NCBI GenBank assembly: GCA_938015595.1 | Contig: CALLPI010000008.1 | Location: forward strand, 391,023-455,022 | Direction: 5' to 3' | From: an uncultured Saprospiraceae bacterium | GTDB taxonomy: Bacteria > Bacteroidota > Bacteroidia > Chitinophagales > Saprospiraceae | DNA: 64,000 bases | Part shown: piece by piece, positions 63,525 to 64,000 of the stretch | Numbering within the stretch: the stretch's first letter is position 1 | Layout: the number at the start of each line of letters is the position of its first letter | The notes under the pieces: model-generated | What the model was told of the DNA's origin: nothing | The model's database searches: none | What the model saw: only the letters and a program-made list of their open reading frames with translations | Translations under genes and position numbers: made by a program

Positions 63525-63974
63525 ATGCAGCATCTCAGCTACGAAGACGCTAAAAAAAGCGTGCTCAAGGGCCTCATAATCTTGGCCGTAGTGACTCTCA
63601 TAGAAGTATTTCTCTCTCTTATAGGTAAGGGCGATCTGTTGGGCTTCCTGTCGAATGCAGCGCCTAAGATCACGTTGCTCATTACAGGTTTGCTCATCAT
63701 CGTGCTGTCGTTGTACAAGGCCTACTACATCGTGGGCGACTTCATGCACATGAAATACGAGGTGCGTGGCCTGGCATTATCAGTGATATTGCCCACTTTG
63801 CTGCTGGTGTGGGCCATCATTGCCTTATTGCAAGAAGGTGGCTCCTGGGGCAAGCGTCGCGAGTGGGTGCGTCAGAAAAACGAAGCCCCTCCTGCTGCGC
63901 AGCCAGCAAAGCCTGCACAACAGCAGGGAATGGCGCCCAGTGAGCAGGGAGGCCGCTGGCTAAACTTGTTTTGA
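63525..63974 (+). CDS. ctaF: Cytochrome c oxidase subunit IV (prokaryotic type)
   Basis: A 149-residue small membrane protein with three helices at about 17-35, 46-64 and 82-101, and the family segment LYKAYYIVGDFMHMKYEVRG between helices two and three. The last 40 residues are a soluble Ala/Pro/Gln-rich tail. It is the stabilising small subunit of Bacteroidota aa3 oxidases and closes the subunit set. It lies 37 bp after the long subunit III; the cluster may continue beyond the window. Confidence 0.88.
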   Translation: MQHLSYEDAKKSVLKGLIILAVVTLIEVFLSLIGKGDLLGFLSNAAPKITLLITGLLIIVLSLYKAYYIVGDFMHMKYEVRGLALSVILPTLLLVWAIIALLQEGGSWGKRREWVRQKNEAPPAAQPAKPAQQQGMAPSEQGGRWLNLF

Positions 63975-64000
63975 TTCGGCTTGCGGCAACCACTTTGTTG

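Noticed and set aside
1..64000. CRISPR array, prophage, toxin-antitoxin or defence island
   Set aside because: No regularly spaced repeats, cas-like proteins, phage structural genes or nuclease/methylase systems were found; mobile traces are limited to the two transposase relics and the palindromes.

Overview
The window reads as chromosome of a non-parasitic, aerobic member of the Bacteroidota. The markers are sprA and porQ of the type IX secretion system (T9SS), several secreted proteins with T9SS C-terminal sorting domains, a TonB-dependent receptor with a carboxypeptidase-regulatory-like N-terminus, the quinol-oxidising alternative complex III (ACIII), and repeated TAnnTTTG promoter elements of the Bacteroidetes sigma factor. 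Gene content fits a Saprospiria/Chitinophagia-like lineage, but no rRNA is present to fix the taxon. Base composition is moderately GC and coding density is high. The two clearest breaks in that density are short stretches with decayed insertion sequences.

Layout. 1-6.3 kb: the start of a secreted protein, a steroid-5-alpha-reductase-like membrane enzyme, lepA, porQ beside a T9SS-exported lipase-like hydrolase, and a SAM methyltransferase. 6.8-14.4 kb: a small membrane protein, mutL, two rhomboid proteases, a membrane-anchored endonuclease/exonuclease/phosphatase-fold protein, and priA convergent with them. 14.9-17.6 kb: a PiT-like permease facing a phosphate-porin-like outer-membrane protein, with a 76-bp palindromic repeat between them. 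17.6-21 kb: a low-density patch with an IS630-type remnant, a T9SS cargo gene, ribH, a second palindrome copy and a multiply broken IS5-type (DDE_Tnp_4) transposase. 21-25.9 kb: a TonB receptor, a LysM protein, a lipoprotein, a tiny Cys-rich secreted peptide and hscB. 25.9-36.1 kb: two tRNA-Leu genes, ruvA, the giant sprA, and a conserved uncharacterised protein with a nucleosidase-like C-terminus. 36.2-47.9 kb: an Omp28/thioredoxin-like T9SS cargo, tRNA-Lys, a TrmH-type methyltransferase, an EVE protein, queD, a fatty-acid hydroxylase/sterol desaturase, a beta-lactamase-fold hydrolase, a 1212-residue BNR/PKD cargo and an acyl-CoA ligase. 48.2-64 kb: one long co-directional respiratory cluster, actABCDEF followed by ctaC, ctaD, ctaB, two ctaE-like genes and ctaF.

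How it works together. The respiratory block would oxidise menaquinol through ACIII and pass electrons through its c-hemes to an aa3-type oxidase, probably as one supercomplex. Its most unusual part is a subunit II whose C-terminus is a complete OmpA-type peptidoglycan-binding domain, which suggests that the oxidase is tethered to the cell wall. The T9SS genes and their dispersed cargo form the second theme: SprA is the outer-membrane translocon and PorQ belongs to the cell-surface attachment complex that processes the cargo. Several genes have a TAnnTTTG box only 4-13 bases before the start codon, which points to leaderless or nearly leaderless mRNAs and was used here to settle some starts.
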